From the NCBI GenBank assembly GCA_002368665.1, contig DFEK01000011.1, positions 124,001-188,000 of the forward strand: a stretch of 64,000 nt of DNA. Direction: 5' to 3'. The notes beneath the pieces were generated by a model. The model worked only from the letters and a program-made list of their open reading frames with translations. It had not been told where the DNA came from and did not search any database. Positions 1 to 6,666 of the stretch are shown here, piece by piece. Numbering within the stretch: position 1 is the first letter of the stretch; every line of letters begins with the position of its first letter. The translations under genes were made by a program, and so were the position numbers. The stretch comes from Lachnospiraceae bacterium UBA3804 (lineage in GTDB: Bacteria > Bacillota > Clostridia > Lachnospirales > Lachnospiraceae).

Positions 1-565
1 AGAAGATTGCCCTCATGGGCATATCCTGAAATGAAATGTAGCTTACGGGTACCGCCATCGCAAGGAGTGTCAGATAGATTACCGATACAATGGAAGCAAA
101 CGAAAGTGTCTTTGCTTTGGATGCGGCAACTTCGCTTCCGGATTCTTTGGCAAGGCGTTTCGCTTCCCTGCAACACTCAATCGTTCGAATAGCCATCGAA
201 AGAATCAGAAAACCATATGCCACGAACTGAACCGGTGCAATCGTAAAGCCCGTATGCATCATACCACCATAGAGGATCGCCATGGCCGCCATGACTACTT
301 TGCGATTATTTGCTCTGTAATCATACTCCCTGCTTGTAAAGACGGATGCAAACATCTTCGGGAGGACGATAATCATCATTACCACCCCTGCCACCAGGCT
401 TACCGCAGTTATTCCATATGCGATATAGTTGAAGACATTACCGGATATTAAAGCGTATTCTCCACCGTGATTCCAGCTTAAGATAACCGCAAGAAGGCGC
501 TCTGCGAAAAGGATGAGGAAATACAGGATTAAACTGATCAATTTGAATTTGGATAGTAGTTTCAT
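1..565 (-). CDS. Integral membrane protein, C-terminus cut by window edge
   Basis: An open frame runs from an ATG at 565 off the left edge, with an AAAGGAG ribosome binding site 6 bases upstream. It begins MKLLSKFKLISLILYFLILF. The 188 visible residues contain about four hydrophobic segments (near residues 9-29, 42-66, 90-125 and 160-180) joined by short basic loops, which indicates a polytopic membrane protein. I do not recognise the family. A decayed copy of its ribosome binding site and first 16 codons lies at 2745-2801, so a paralog once stood there. The function is unknown. The reading frame is secure. Confidence 0.7.
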   Translation of the reverse strand, partial: MKLLSKFKLISLILYFLILFAERLLAVILSWNHGGEYALISGNVFNYIAYGITAVSLVAGVVMMIIVLPKMFASVFTSREYDYRANNRKVVMAAMAILYGGMMHTGFTIAPVQFVAYGFLILSMAIRTIECCREAKRLAKESGSEVAASKAKTLSFASIVSVIYLTLLAMAVPVSYISFQDMPMRAIF

Positions 566-617
566 GATGGCTCCTTTGGAGTGGGATGGTAATACGCCTT
601 ATGCATATAATAACATT

Positions 618-680
618 CTTATTTCAAAAAGTATCTATATTTCTGAAATAACGGTATCATTTTCCTTCCCTTATTTCAAA
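618..680. promoter_or_regulatory. Repeated CTTATTTCAAA motifs upstream of the membrane protein
   Basis: CTTATTTCAAA occurs at 618-628 and 670-680, and the inverse core TGAAATAA lies between them at 644-651. They sit 50-115 bases upstream of the start at 565. Repeated direct and inverted half-sites suggest a regulator-binding region, but no regulator is identifiable and the stretch is AT-rich, so chance is possible. Confidence 0.25.
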
Positions 681-737
681 TACTCCCTTAATAATTATCT
701 CCCGGGTACCTCTATTTAAACTTTCAAACGAGCTCTC

Positions 738-778
738 TTGAAAAGCTAAAAATTATCCCGTATAATGTATATACATTA
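738..778 (+). promoter_or_regulatory. mazEF promoter with overlapping palindromic operator
   Basis: A near-consensus sigma-A promoter is visible: TTGAAA at 738-743, a 17-base spacer and TATAAT at 761-766. A perfect 16-base palindrome, TAATGTATATACATTA (763-778), overlaps the -10 box and the likely start of transcription. MazE-type antitoxins, alone or with MazF, are known to bind palindromes in their own promoters, so this is the expected autoregulatory operator. Confidence 0.8.
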
Positions 779-797
779 ATACATGGGAGGACTCATC

Positions 798-1040
798 ATG
801 GACCAGGTAGCAATCAGAGCATGGGGAAACAGCCAGGGAATCAGAATTCCGAAAGACATATTGGATCAGTTGCAGCTCAAAGTTTCGGATATCCTTGAAA
901 TCGAAATCGAAAACGACGCCATTGTTCTGCGCAAGCAGTTTAAGCATAAAACCTTCGAAGAAAGACTTGCCGAATACAACGGCAAAATCAGCGCCTGCGA
1001 TTTCGATTGGGGCAATCCGAAAGGAAAGGAGTTACTGTGA
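798..1040 (+). CDS. mazE: MazE-type antitoxin (AbrB/SpoVT fold)
   Basis: This 80-residue protein starts at the ATG at 798, which has GGGAGG 7 bases upstream. The alternative ATG at 783 would place that site inside the gene. The N-terminal 45 residues have the AbrB/MazE swapped-hairpin signature (AIRAWGNSQGIRIPKDIL, then a hydrophobic strand, then IVLRK). The acidic C-terminus (residues 46-80) is the part that normally wraps around and blocks MazF. The stop codon overlaps the mazF start as TGATG, so the two are translationally coupled. It should neutralise MazF and repress the operon through the palindrome at 763-778. Confidence 0.85.
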   Translation: MDQVAIRAWGNSQGIRIPKDILDQLQLKVSDILEIEIENDAIVLRKQFKHKTFEERLAEYNGKISACDFDWGNPKGKELL

Positions 1041-1348
1041 TGCAATTCTGTCAGGGAGATATTATCAAGATAAACAACTACAAGAAGCAGTTGTTTGTTG
1101 TAGTGAGCAAAAACGCATTTATCAAAGCCACAGGCATGTTTCATGTCTGCCCTTATATCAAGGATTATCCCGCCGGCCCTGTCCATATTCCGGCAACCGG
1201 CAACCACGGAACAGCCGGAACCGTCATTTGCGAACAAATCAAGGCAATCGATCCTTCTTCACGTGCCTGCAGCAAAACTGACTACCTGTCATATAAAGAT
1301 ATTATGAATGTATCGGATACGATACAGGGGATTTTTGAGTATGATTAA
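1040..1348 (+). CDS. mazF: MazF/PemK-family mRNA interferase toxin
   Basis: This 102-residue product starts at the ATG at 1040, which overlaps the antitoxin stop and has AAAGGAG upstream. It has the small beta-barrel layout of the MazF/PemK family: an initial GDIIKIN strand, FVVVSK, VCPYIKDYP, and the conserved late segment GTVICEQIKAID with an S-R pair following. These toxins are sequence-specific endoribonucleases that cut mRNA and arrest growth until bound by MazE. The typical initial G-D/E-I segment and the EQIK region support the assignment. Cleavage specificity cannot be read from sequence. Confidence 0.85.
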   Translation: MQFCQGDIIKINNYKKQLFVVVSKNAFIKATGMFHVCPYIKDYPAGPVHIPATGNHGTAGTVICEQIKAIDPSSRACSKTDYLSYKDIMNVSDTIQGIFEYD

Positions 1349-1352
1349 AAAA

Positions 1353-1410
1353 GAGTCACACCTAATCCTTAACCGGTTCTGCATAATTGCAGGAGTGACG
1401 GTTCCGACTC
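1353..1410 (+). other. Nested stem structure downstream of mazF
   Basis: Three stems nest in order: GAGTC (1353-1357) with GACTC (1406-1410), AACCG (1371-1375) with CGGTT (1399-1403), and CTGCA (1379-1383) with TGCAG (1388-1392) around a TAAT loop. This could be an RNA fold in the mazEF 3' end, or the footprint of a small palindromic element. No family is recognised. Confidence 0.35.
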
Positions 1411-1447
1411 GATGATAAAATAAAAACTGACCGGGCGAAGAAACCAC

Positions 1448-1476
1448 GAGGTTGGCTATTCAAGCCAACCTCTTTT
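1448..1476 (+). terminator. Intrinsic terminator after mazEF
   Basis: A 10-base-pair perfect stem (GAGGTTGGCT at 1448-1457, AGCCAACCTC at 1463-1472) with a 5-base loop is followed by TTTT. This is a strong rho-independent terminator, about 100 bases past mazF. Confidence 0.85.
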
Positions 1477-1499
1477 AATCTCATTCTATTCGAAACCGG

Positions 1500-1730
1500 A
1501 TGAACATAAGTGGAATCGATTTTTCAACAATCACTGATTATTTAATACTATTAATCTTCGTACTCACTCTAATAAACGAAAATAAGACCGATATCAAACA
1601 TTTAATAAAAGAATACGCCGAAACAGTCGAAAAACTCCACTCTCAAGTTCCAAGTTCGGTATTCAATCAAATAATGCGTACTGATTATAAAAGCAAACTC
1701 AGCTGCCTAAAGACTATATTTAACCTTTAG
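1500..1730 (+). CDS. Small hypothetical protein, N-terminal membrane segment
   Basis: This is a possible 76-residue protein with a hydrophobic stretch at about residues 9-25 (ITDYLILLIFVLTLI) and a charged, probably helical, C-terminal half. There is no good ribosome binding site before the ATG. It lies just after the mazEF terminator and just before the promoter of a candidate small RNA. It could be spurious. If real, a single-span membrane peptide beside toxin-antitoxin genes is a plausible context. Confidence 0.3.
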   Translation: MNISGIDFSTITDYLILLIFVLTLINENKTDIKHLIKEYAETVEKLHSQVPSSVFNQIMRTDYKSKLSCLKTIFNL

Positions 1731-1770
1731 TCTACTTGAAAAAAAACACTATATATGGTATTATGATATT

Positions 1771-1834
1771 GCGAATTGCGGTGTGTCTCTTCGGAGCATA
1801 CCTAGGGAAGTCGGATGCGTCCGGCTTCTTTTTT
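1771..1834 (+). ncRNA. Candidate small RNA: own promoter, UUCG hairpin, terminator
   Basis: A promoter (TTGAAA at 1736-1741, 17-base spacer, TATTAT at 1759-1764) is followed by about 64 bases with no good open frame. The first hairpin is GGTGTG-T-CTC, TTCG tetraloop, GAG-CATACC (1780-1802), with the loop closed by C-G as in the very stable cUUCGg motif. The second is AAGTCGGA-TGCG-TCCGGCTT (1808-1827) followed by CTTTTTT, an intrinsic terminator. A promoter, two stable hairpins and a terminator in under 100 bases are the hallmarks of a short stand-alone transcript. No known RNA family is recognised. Confidence 0.5.
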
Positions 1835-2009
1835 ATTAAACTGCTCCTATTAACCATCTTGAATTATCATATATAACCCTAATAAATAACACGGCACCTC
1901 CCGTCAATGTGTCCACCAAGTTCACTCAAGATCATGTCCAACGTATAATTAGCATTAATTGTATACACAATTCGGTTGAATGGCACACCATAGAAAATGG
2001 CAAACTAAT

Positions 2010-2276
2010 TCATTGGCATTTACAGTTACCGCGCCTGTATTCCTCATCATAGTGATTCTGAAGATTAATCCAGAAAGACTTGTTCACACCAAAAGCCCTT
2101 CCCAAACCCTCAGCAAAGTCATCTGTAATTCGTTCCGAATCGGCGATCACCCGATTAATATACATTTCGGAACAGCCGGTCAGTTCTTCCAATTCGGTCA
2201 TCGTCATATTTCGTTCTTCTAAAACATCTTCAATTGTTTCGCCCGAGCAGATTAATAATTCATCTTGCCTTTCCAT
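2010..2276 (-). CDS. HigA-like XRE antitoxin (second of a pair)
   Basis: This 88-residue helix-turn-helix protein belongs to the HigA/XRE addiction-module antidote type. It contains the recognition region MTELEELTGCSEMYINRVI and the family ending SFWINLQNHYDEEYRR. I chose the ATG at 2276 because AAAGAGG lies 8 bases upstream. An in-frame ATG at 2300 would overlap the gene before it and lacks a site. It lies 13 bases after a second HigA-like gene in the same operon. No HigB/RelE-type toxin is visible next to either, so these look like orphan antitoxins or repressors. Confidence 0.7.
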   Translation of the reverse strand: MERQDELLICSGETIEDVLEERNMTMTELEELTGCSEMYINRVIADSERITDDFAEGLGRAFGVNKSFWINLQNHYDEEYRRGNCKCQ

Positions 2277-2289
2277 TGCGTTTTCCTCT

Positions 2290-2568
2290 TTATAAACCAT
2301 CCGACATCGATTCAGCTACCAATGCATCATATGCATTCTGAAGATTTAACCAATATGTCACAGATGTATTCATTAGTCTGGACAATTTACTGGCCATATC
2401 AATCGAGAGAGCCTGTTCACCCCGAATTAAAATACTTAAATTCTTCGGAGTAGTTCCCAACCTCTTCGCAAAATCTTCCTGTGTAATGTTTTCATCATCG
2501 ATTATTTCCTTGATGTAATAACCCGGATGAAATGCCATTTTGTCATTGTATTCTATGTAGTTACTCAT
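2290..2568 (-). CDS. higA: HigA-family addiction module antitoxin
   Basis: This 92-residue XRE-type protein matches the HigA pattern closely: MAFHPGYYIKEIID, the helix-turn-helix ITQEDFAKRLGTTPKNLSIL, and a WLNLQNAYD C-terminal motif. The start at 2568 (MSNYIEYND) has GGAG about 13 bases upstream. The longer frame from 2598 has no site. HigA normally binds the HigB ribonuclease and its own promoter. Here the gene is preceded only by a 32-codon open frame and followed by a second HigA-like gene, so the cognate toxin has been lost or replaced. Confidence 0.75.
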   Translation of the reverse strand: MSNYIEYNDKMAFHPGYYIKEIIDDENITQEDFAKRLGTTPKNLSILIRGEQALSIDMASKLSRLMNTSVTYWLNLQNAYDALVAESMSDGL

Positions 2569-2628
2569 AATGATTACTGATCTCCATAATCTCAACAATA
2601 TGAACTTCAGCAGCTATCTTCTATCAGA

Positions 2629-2727
2629 TTATTCTTTCTCAGGTATATCGGTTAATAATGACCACAGTATCAACCACCACTGGTCTTGAGTCAGTTCCTC
2701 TGTTGTCGCAAAGTTTTCTTCATTCAT
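2629..2727 (-). CDS. Tiny open frame (32 aa) upstream of the HigA pair
   Basis: A 32-residue frame begins MNEENFATTEEL and contains a hydrophobic, tryptophan-rich helix (QWWLILWSLL). It has AGGAG about 10 bases before the ATG. It sits in the leader of the HigA-like genes. It might be a small membrane-active peptide or a leader peptide; no homology is recognised. The good ribosome binding site and amphipathic content are the only support. Confidence 0.35.
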   Translation of the reverse strand: MNEENFATTEELTQDQWWLILWSLLTDIPEKE

Positions 2728-2744
2728 TTAAAATCAACTCCTAG

Positions 2745-2801
2745 TTAAAAATCGAAATACAAGATTAATCCGATTAATTTGAGTTTTGAGAGTAGTTTCA
2801 T
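2745..2801 (-). pseudogene. Remnant of the left-edge membrane protein gene
   Basis: Eighteen codons read MKLLSKLKLIGLILYFDF and then stop. The first 16 match the start of the membrane protein at 565 (MKLLSKFKLISLILYF) with two changes, and a GGATCTCC-type ribosome-site region precedes both. The rest of the gene is gone. This is a decayed duplicate, probably truncated when the toxin-antitoxin genes were acquired or rearranged. Confidence 0.6.
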
Positions 2802-2814
2802 AGGATCTCCTTGA

Positions 2815-3843
2815 TTAGATCTGCAAATCCTTCGCATACTCAAAACTAATAATACCTCTCGGTTCAGTTTCAATATATGCCCTTTCTTTATGCATAAACG
2901 ATACAATCTCGTCTCTTGACATCTTGCCAAGCTTATCTATAACCTCATCCAGTATTTGGCAATCAAAGGGTTTCAAATACTTATATTTTTGCCGACCTTT
3001 CAAAGTAAAATGGTATGCGCTTGATTCACCCATATCAACTTCTTCACATGGAACGCCATCAAGATCGATGATAGAATCATGCGCAATTGGCACCGCCCCC
3101 ATAGGTAAAGCCTGATAAACCAGCCCTGTAATTGCAAATCCCCTTTTCTTAAATGAAAGTGCATCCGCGTACCACATAAGTTTCATTAATTTCACTTTAT
3201 ACAAATTATCAACTTGGGGACTGGCAGCATAATAGCGAATCATTTCGACGACCTTATCCAAGGACAATTTCTTCATACCATCCCAAAGATTCTCTCCACG
3301 ATACTTTGCATACCTGGCCTCAATTGCTTTGCGAAGATATATATCCTCACCTTTCATAAACAATGCAGACGCTTCACTTAAATACTTCTGATAGGCCTCT
3401 TCAGGCAATTCATACTTTGCCTCATTTAGCAAAGAAAGAAACCACTCCGGATCATTATCAATCTTCTTTAAAATCGTATCATGCGCTCTATCCTGCACCT
3501 GGTGACTTTCATAACGGGTAATTGTTTTCGCCCCCCAACCAAGCAATAGGCACAAATCGCTTTGCGTAATACCATACTTTCTTCGAATAGAGGCAATTTC
3601 GTCCGATGTAAGAAGTCCTTCCTCCCTACGGTAAGCATTCTTCAATTCTATGTCATTTTCCTGAATCTGCGTCTCATCCGCATACAATTCATCGGCCATA
3701 TTACAGTATTGATAATTGGCATAGTAATTAAACAGTCTATTCTTAAATAGTGTTTCCTCCTTCACCTGTACCGTATCTACTTCATGTTCTTTCATACAGC
3801 ATGGGCAAAGTATTTTCTTGCTCTCTTTATATACCATATTCAT
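2815..3843 (-). CDS. Panacea-domain (SocA-like/DUF4065) antitoxin with MqsA-type HTH
   Basis: This is a 342-residue, two-part antitoxin. Residues 1-30 hold a zinc-binding CPCC motif. Residues 72-130 form an MqsA/YgiT-type helix-turn-helix (LTSDEIASIRRKYGITQSD, then LLGWGAKTITRYE). Residues about 195-320 form a Panacea/SocA-like domain (KVKLMKLMWYADALSFKKRG, then GAVPIAHDSI). Panacea proteins are known as broadly exchangeable antitoxins (PanA) paired with varied toxins. I chose the ATG at 3843 because AGGGGGTG lies about 7 bases upstream. It starts 1 base after the stop of the small gene before it, so the two are co-translated. The palindrome at 4103-4130 is the likely operator. Confidence 0.8.
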   Translation of the reverse strand: MNMVYKESKKILCPCCMKEHEVDTVQVKEETLFKNRLFNYYANYQYCNMADELYADETQIQENDIELKNAYRREEGLLTSDEIASIRRKYGITQSDLCLLLGWGAKTITRYESHQVQDRAHDTILKKIDNDPEWFLSLLNEAKYELPEEAYQKYLSEASALFMKGEDIYLRKAIEARYAKYRGENLWDGMKKLSLDKVVEMIRYYAASPQVDNLYKVKLMKLMWYADALSFKKRGFAITGLVYQALPMGAVPIAHDSIIDLDGVPCEEVDMGESSAYHFTLKGRQKYKYLKPFDCQILDEVIDKLGKMSRDEIVSFMHKERAYIETEPRGIISFEYAKDLQI

Positions 3844-3844
3844 A

Positions 3845-4087
3845 TCAAACACCCCCTAAGCAATTCGATACGGATACCGATCTTCCGATAATGCTCTCTC
3901 TGCAAAAAGAATCATCCGGAAACAGCGTACTTACTGTATATTGGTTTGTAAACTTGATATCTCTGTTGGCATCAACAAGACGAATTATCTGAAATTTAAT
4001 CTCAGCACCATTCTTTATGGCATACTTCAAGCGATCAAGGTAGGTTTTGACATCCGGTTCTGCTTCGATTCTGACTACTTCGTTCAT
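3845..4087 (-). CDS. Toxin-like partner of the Panacea antitoxin, apparently shortened
   Basis: This is an 80-residue protein starting MNEVVRIEAEPD at 4087. The region VKTYLDRLKYAIKNGAEI, then RDIKFTNQYTVSTLFPDD, resembles a small protein often found upstream of MqsA/DUF4065-type antitoxins in Clostridia, which I recall as about 110-130 residues. Here similarity ends at LFPDD and an unrelated tail (ending NCLGGV) follows, so the C-terminal half is probably deleted. Gene order fits a toxin-antitoxin pair, with 1 base between the genes. Whether it is still toxic is doubtful. The family assignment rests on memory of relatives and is only moderately sure. Confidence 0.5.
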   Translation of the reverse strand: MNEVVRIEAEPDVKTYLDRLKYAIKNGAEIKFQIIRLVDANRDIKFTNQYTVSTLFPDDSFCRESIIGRSVSVSNCLGGV

Positions 4088-4102
4088 ATTAATAGCCCCT
4101 AC

Positions 4103-4156
4103 GATAAGAGTATCAATTGATACCCTTATCATGGGGCATTATTCTTAATTGTCAAG
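4103..4156 (-). promoter_or_regulatory. Promoter and 28-base palindromic operator of the Panacea TA pair
   Basis: A 28-base palindrome at 4103-4130 (half-site GATAAGRGTATCAA, one mismatch between arms) lies 16 bases upstream of the first gene. On the minus strand a consensus TTGACA (-35) occupies 4151-4156, and the palindrome overlaps the expected -10 position. MqsA-type antitoxins repress their own promoters through such palindromes, so autoregulation is expected. Confidence 0.75.
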
Positions 4157-4207
4157 CAGATTTGAACTAATCCATTGAGATTAACAGCATTCTCGTTCCA
4201 CTCCTGT

Positions 4208-5389
4208 TCACTTAAACAAGTCAGATTCCATAATTTTACGTCTTCCTCTACCTTCCTCATTTGGAAACATTAAGAAAAAGAAATCATTTTTAATGATTCT
4301 TGAAACAGAAAACAATTCTTCCATAGTTCTATACAACGCTTTTCTTATAATATTATTAGCGTTCTTCCATTCTGACTCGCCTATATCCTTCTTTATATTA
4401 TAATGAGTATATATATCTCTGGCTTTTTTAACAGATTGAAAATATGAAACATCACAGTTTAAAAAGGTCAGCCGCTCATTCGCTGCAGCCAAGTAATTAC
4501 ATATATTTGGGTACTTCTGTTCTGGAGCCATTTTCTCGTTCGCGCTTTTACGTAACTCTACATTTAGGCTGCACAATAATTCAAAGCTTTGACATCTCCA
4601 AATAAAGATATCCTCTTCAGTAACTCCCTTGCAATGAAGCGTTTTTCTCCATATATCTATTACTTCATGATACGTAGGGTAAATAGTAAGCCATTTGTTC
4701 AATTCTTGTTCGATTTTATTATAAGGTTGTTTATATCTATCTTCGACTCGTATCATTTTGGGTACCATATAGTTTATATCCGAGTCATATATTATCCTGC
4801 CTACATTTTCGCCTTCTTCAGTTTCAAAAATCATATAATCCAAGAACACTTCTACACCGAGTGTAAATCCCCAATAATCTATAACCCTATTAATTATCTT
4901 CCGTAGTTCATTTAAGTTCTTTATAATTCTTAGGTCGTGCCGAATTATAATTCTATCACCATTTTTCTGAAAAACCCACTTGCTGCTATCGATTTTTCTT
5001 TTGTTTATTTCATTCAAGTCAAGAAAAATTTCCTCCATGCCAATGAAATGAATTTGAATGAATCCTCTTCCATATAAGCTTACACCTCGAAGAAATGTTT
5101 CAAACCTTCCGATTAAGCGGTTTTCTTTTAAATTAAAGACTCTAGTAAAGAAAAGAACATTTTCTATAGAGTACAAGTTATTATCTTTATCGAAAAAGGC
5201 TATTTGTTTTATTATGGTGGCATATATTTCTTCAGCACATTCAAAAGATTCACTACTTATAACCGGAATTATTAGTTCTACCCCTAACGACCCTTCCTGA
5301 ATTTGAACATAAGCCTCAAGTGCTTTGCCTTTATAAGTAATACTGGCCTTTCCCTCTATCATACCCCAGTCCCCCGTACAGCATTTCAC
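4208..5389 (-). CDS. ApeA-like HEPN-domain protein, probable anti-phage nuclease
   Basis: A product of up to 393 residues. The C-terminal third carries the HEPN signature: R-D-I-Y-T-H (R-x4-H) in the segment VKKARDIYTHYN, like the RNYYTHY motif of ApeA-type HEPN proteins. It follows an upstream helix with CQSFELLCSL. The beta-rich N-terminal part (about 1-230) fits an ApeA N-terminal domain. ApeA proteins are single-gene abortive-infection RNases. The listed start is a GTG at 5389. An ATG at 5362, after a G-rich stretch, is possible. The upstream gene ends 14 bases away, so both are probably made from the riboswitch-controlled transcript. Confidence 0.65.
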   Translation of the reverse strand: MKCCTGDWGMIEGKASITYKGKALEAYVQIQEGSLGVELIIPVISSESFECAEEIYATIIKQIAFFDKDNNLYSIENVLFFTRVFNLKENRLIGRFETFLRGVSLYGRGFIQIHFIGMEEIFLDLNEINKRKIDSSKWVFQKNGDRIIIRHDLRIIKNLNELRKIINRVIDYWGFTLGVEVFLDYMIFETEEGENVGRIIYDSDINYMVPKMIRVEDRYKQPYNKIEQELNKWLTIYPTYHEVIDIWRKTLHCKGVTEEDIFIWRCQSFELLCSLNVELRKSANEKMAPEQKYPNICNYLAAANERLTFLNCDVSYFQSVKKARDIYTHYNIKKDIGESEWKNANNIIRKALYRTMEELFSVSRIIKNDFFFLMFPNEEGRGRRKIMESDLFK

Positions 5390-5403
5390 TCATGATGTTT
5401 AAT

Positions 5404-6210
5404 CTAAAACACATCCCCAATTTCACTCAACTTCATAAACAACGGGCTTGCATCAATCGGCAAAACGTCAACTTCTTTCAACCCGCAATCGGTAAATTCT
5501 GTAATAATCAGATGATTTTCAAACAAGAAACACAAAAACGTATCATAATTCTCAACCAGTTCGTTTCGATAGATAATAATGTTTTTCATCCTTTTGGAAA
5601 TAGATTTCAAGAGCCCCTCCTTCTCTTCCTCGAAATCATAATGATAATCCCTTGGAAAAAGAAACTGATAGGTCAAAAATAAAAGCAAATTTTTCTTAAC
5701 TCTTAAAATCCTTAATATACCTTGAATATCTCTTTTAACAATAGTTTTTTCGCTAATAGCATATTTTGAATCTACAATATCTTCTAATTCTTCCAATGTT
5801 ACATCCTTTATTGTTTCTAAGATATTTGATGCAATAATGTTTTTATTCTCCCTGGGCTGAGAAAAGGCATATGCTCCCAGCGTAATTTCGGTAATCTGAT
5901 TTGATAGAACACTTCTCCCATATAAAGCATTTTGACTTCCAAATAGTTTATAATCAATCGCATATTCGTATTCCTTTGTCTTCGCATAACAATCACATTG
6001 ACCATTTGATTGATCGTTTTGATACTTAAAATAAATACCGCCAGTCTTTTCCATAAAATATGAGGATGCATTAATAAACTCGGTCAAGTAGTTTTCATAA
6101 TTACATTCATCCATATTTTTCACGAAACCTTTAATTAGCAGATTTGCCGGTAACACTTTCAATAGTAATGGATTATTTTTTTCTTTCAAATCATATGCTC
6201 CTACAATCAT
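5404..6210 (-). CDS. Unknown protein upstream of the HEPN gene, nuclease-like core
   Basis: A 268-residue protein of no family I recognise. Residues about 58-95 read as a beta-strand pattern with an acidic residue in CDCYAKTKEYEYAIDYKLFG, a D-x(n)-DYK arrangement reminiscent of a PD-(D/E)XK nuclease core. This is an inference from pattern only. The second half is alpha-helical and basic, with hydrophobic stretches (LLLFLTYQFLFP). It is the first gene after a c-di-GMP-I riboswitch (6244-6350) and is followed after 14 bases by the ApeA-like HEPN gene. The ribosome binding site is weak (TTTGG), so translation may be tightly controlled. It is probably a partner or modulator of the HEPN protein. 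Confidence 0.5.
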   Translation of the reverse strand: MIVGAYDLKEKNNPLLLKVLPANLLIKGFVKNMDECNYENYLTEFINASSYFMEKTGGIYFKYQNDQSNGQCDCYAKTKEYEYAIDYKLFGSQNALYGRSVLSNQITEITLGAYAFSQPRENKNIIASNILETIKDVTLEELEDIVDSKYAISEKTIVKRDIQGILRILRVKKNLLLFLTYQFLFPRDYHYDFEEEKEGLLKSISKRMKNIIIYRNELVENYDTFLCFLFENHLIITEFTDCGLKEVDVLPIDASPLFMKLSEIGDVF

Positions 6211-6243
6211 CCAAATCGATGAAAAACTTTAATATATAACTAC

Positions 6244-6350
6244 AAAACGCATCACCTCCCGGCAATGCGTCCACACTTGCAACTGGCTACCATTTTACAG
6301 GCCCTATAGTTTTGCGCCGCACCCTTTCGGATGTTTTGCCGAGATATCAT
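6244..6350 (-). ncRNA. c-di-GMP-I riboswitch (GEMM), copy 1
   Basis: Read on the minus strand, the leader contains the GEMM-I landmarks in order: GGCAAA, CCGAAAGG (GAAA tetraloop of one arm), GGCGCAAA, GGGCCT and ATGGTAGCCAG. A short hairpin, ACGCAT with ATGCGT followed by TTTT, then carries GGGAGG in its loop; this is a possible expression platform. It lies 35 bases upstream of the gene at 5404-6210. Compared with copy 2, the closing helix has ACTAT in place of GCTAC, which weakens two pairs. It probably controls the unknown protein and HEPN pair in response to cyclic di-GMP. Confidence 0.85.
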
Positions 6351-6374
6351 ATTAATAATATTATTTATATTAAA

Positions 6375-6402
6375 AGTATACCATCACGCCCTCCGATGTC
6401 AA
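6375..6402 (-). promoter_or_regulatory. Promoter of riboswitch copy 1
   Basis: On the minus strand, TTGACA (6397-6402), a 16-base spacer and TATACT (6375-6380) precede the aptamer by about 30 bases. The same boxes, spacing and flanks occur before copy 2, so promoter and aptamer were duplicated together. Confidence 0.75.
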
Positions 6403-6593
6403 TCAAGATCAAAACGACCATTTGCCCGACTTATGGCCAGTATCTGCAAATTATAATATCACTTATTCGAATAATGCGATGGTCCCCATATAAAAGGGTG
6501 GCTCACTTTCAAACTAGCGTTAGGTGTCGCAAAATCCAATCATCGTGTGAATCACCTTTAAGTTGACTAGTGCATTTTTGCTGACGCTAGGAA

Positions 6594-6635
6594 AATAAAA
6601 ACAGGGCTAACATCGTATTCACAATGTCGCCCTGC
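6594..6635 (-). terminator. Terminator of the Abi_2 gene
   Basis: On the minus strand, GCAGGGC...ACAT pairs with ATGT...GCCCTG and is followed by TTTTTATTTT. It lies about 30 bases after the stop of the Abi-family gene at 6667. Confidence 0.75.
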
Positions 6636-6666
6636 AAAAGCATCGCTTTTTCTATGTACTAATATT

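Noticed and set aside
6505..6600. Imperfect inverted repeat CTAGCGT ... GACGCTAG suggesting a small transposable element
   Set aside because: Arms match over only about 8-12 bases, with no second copy or target duplication in the window.
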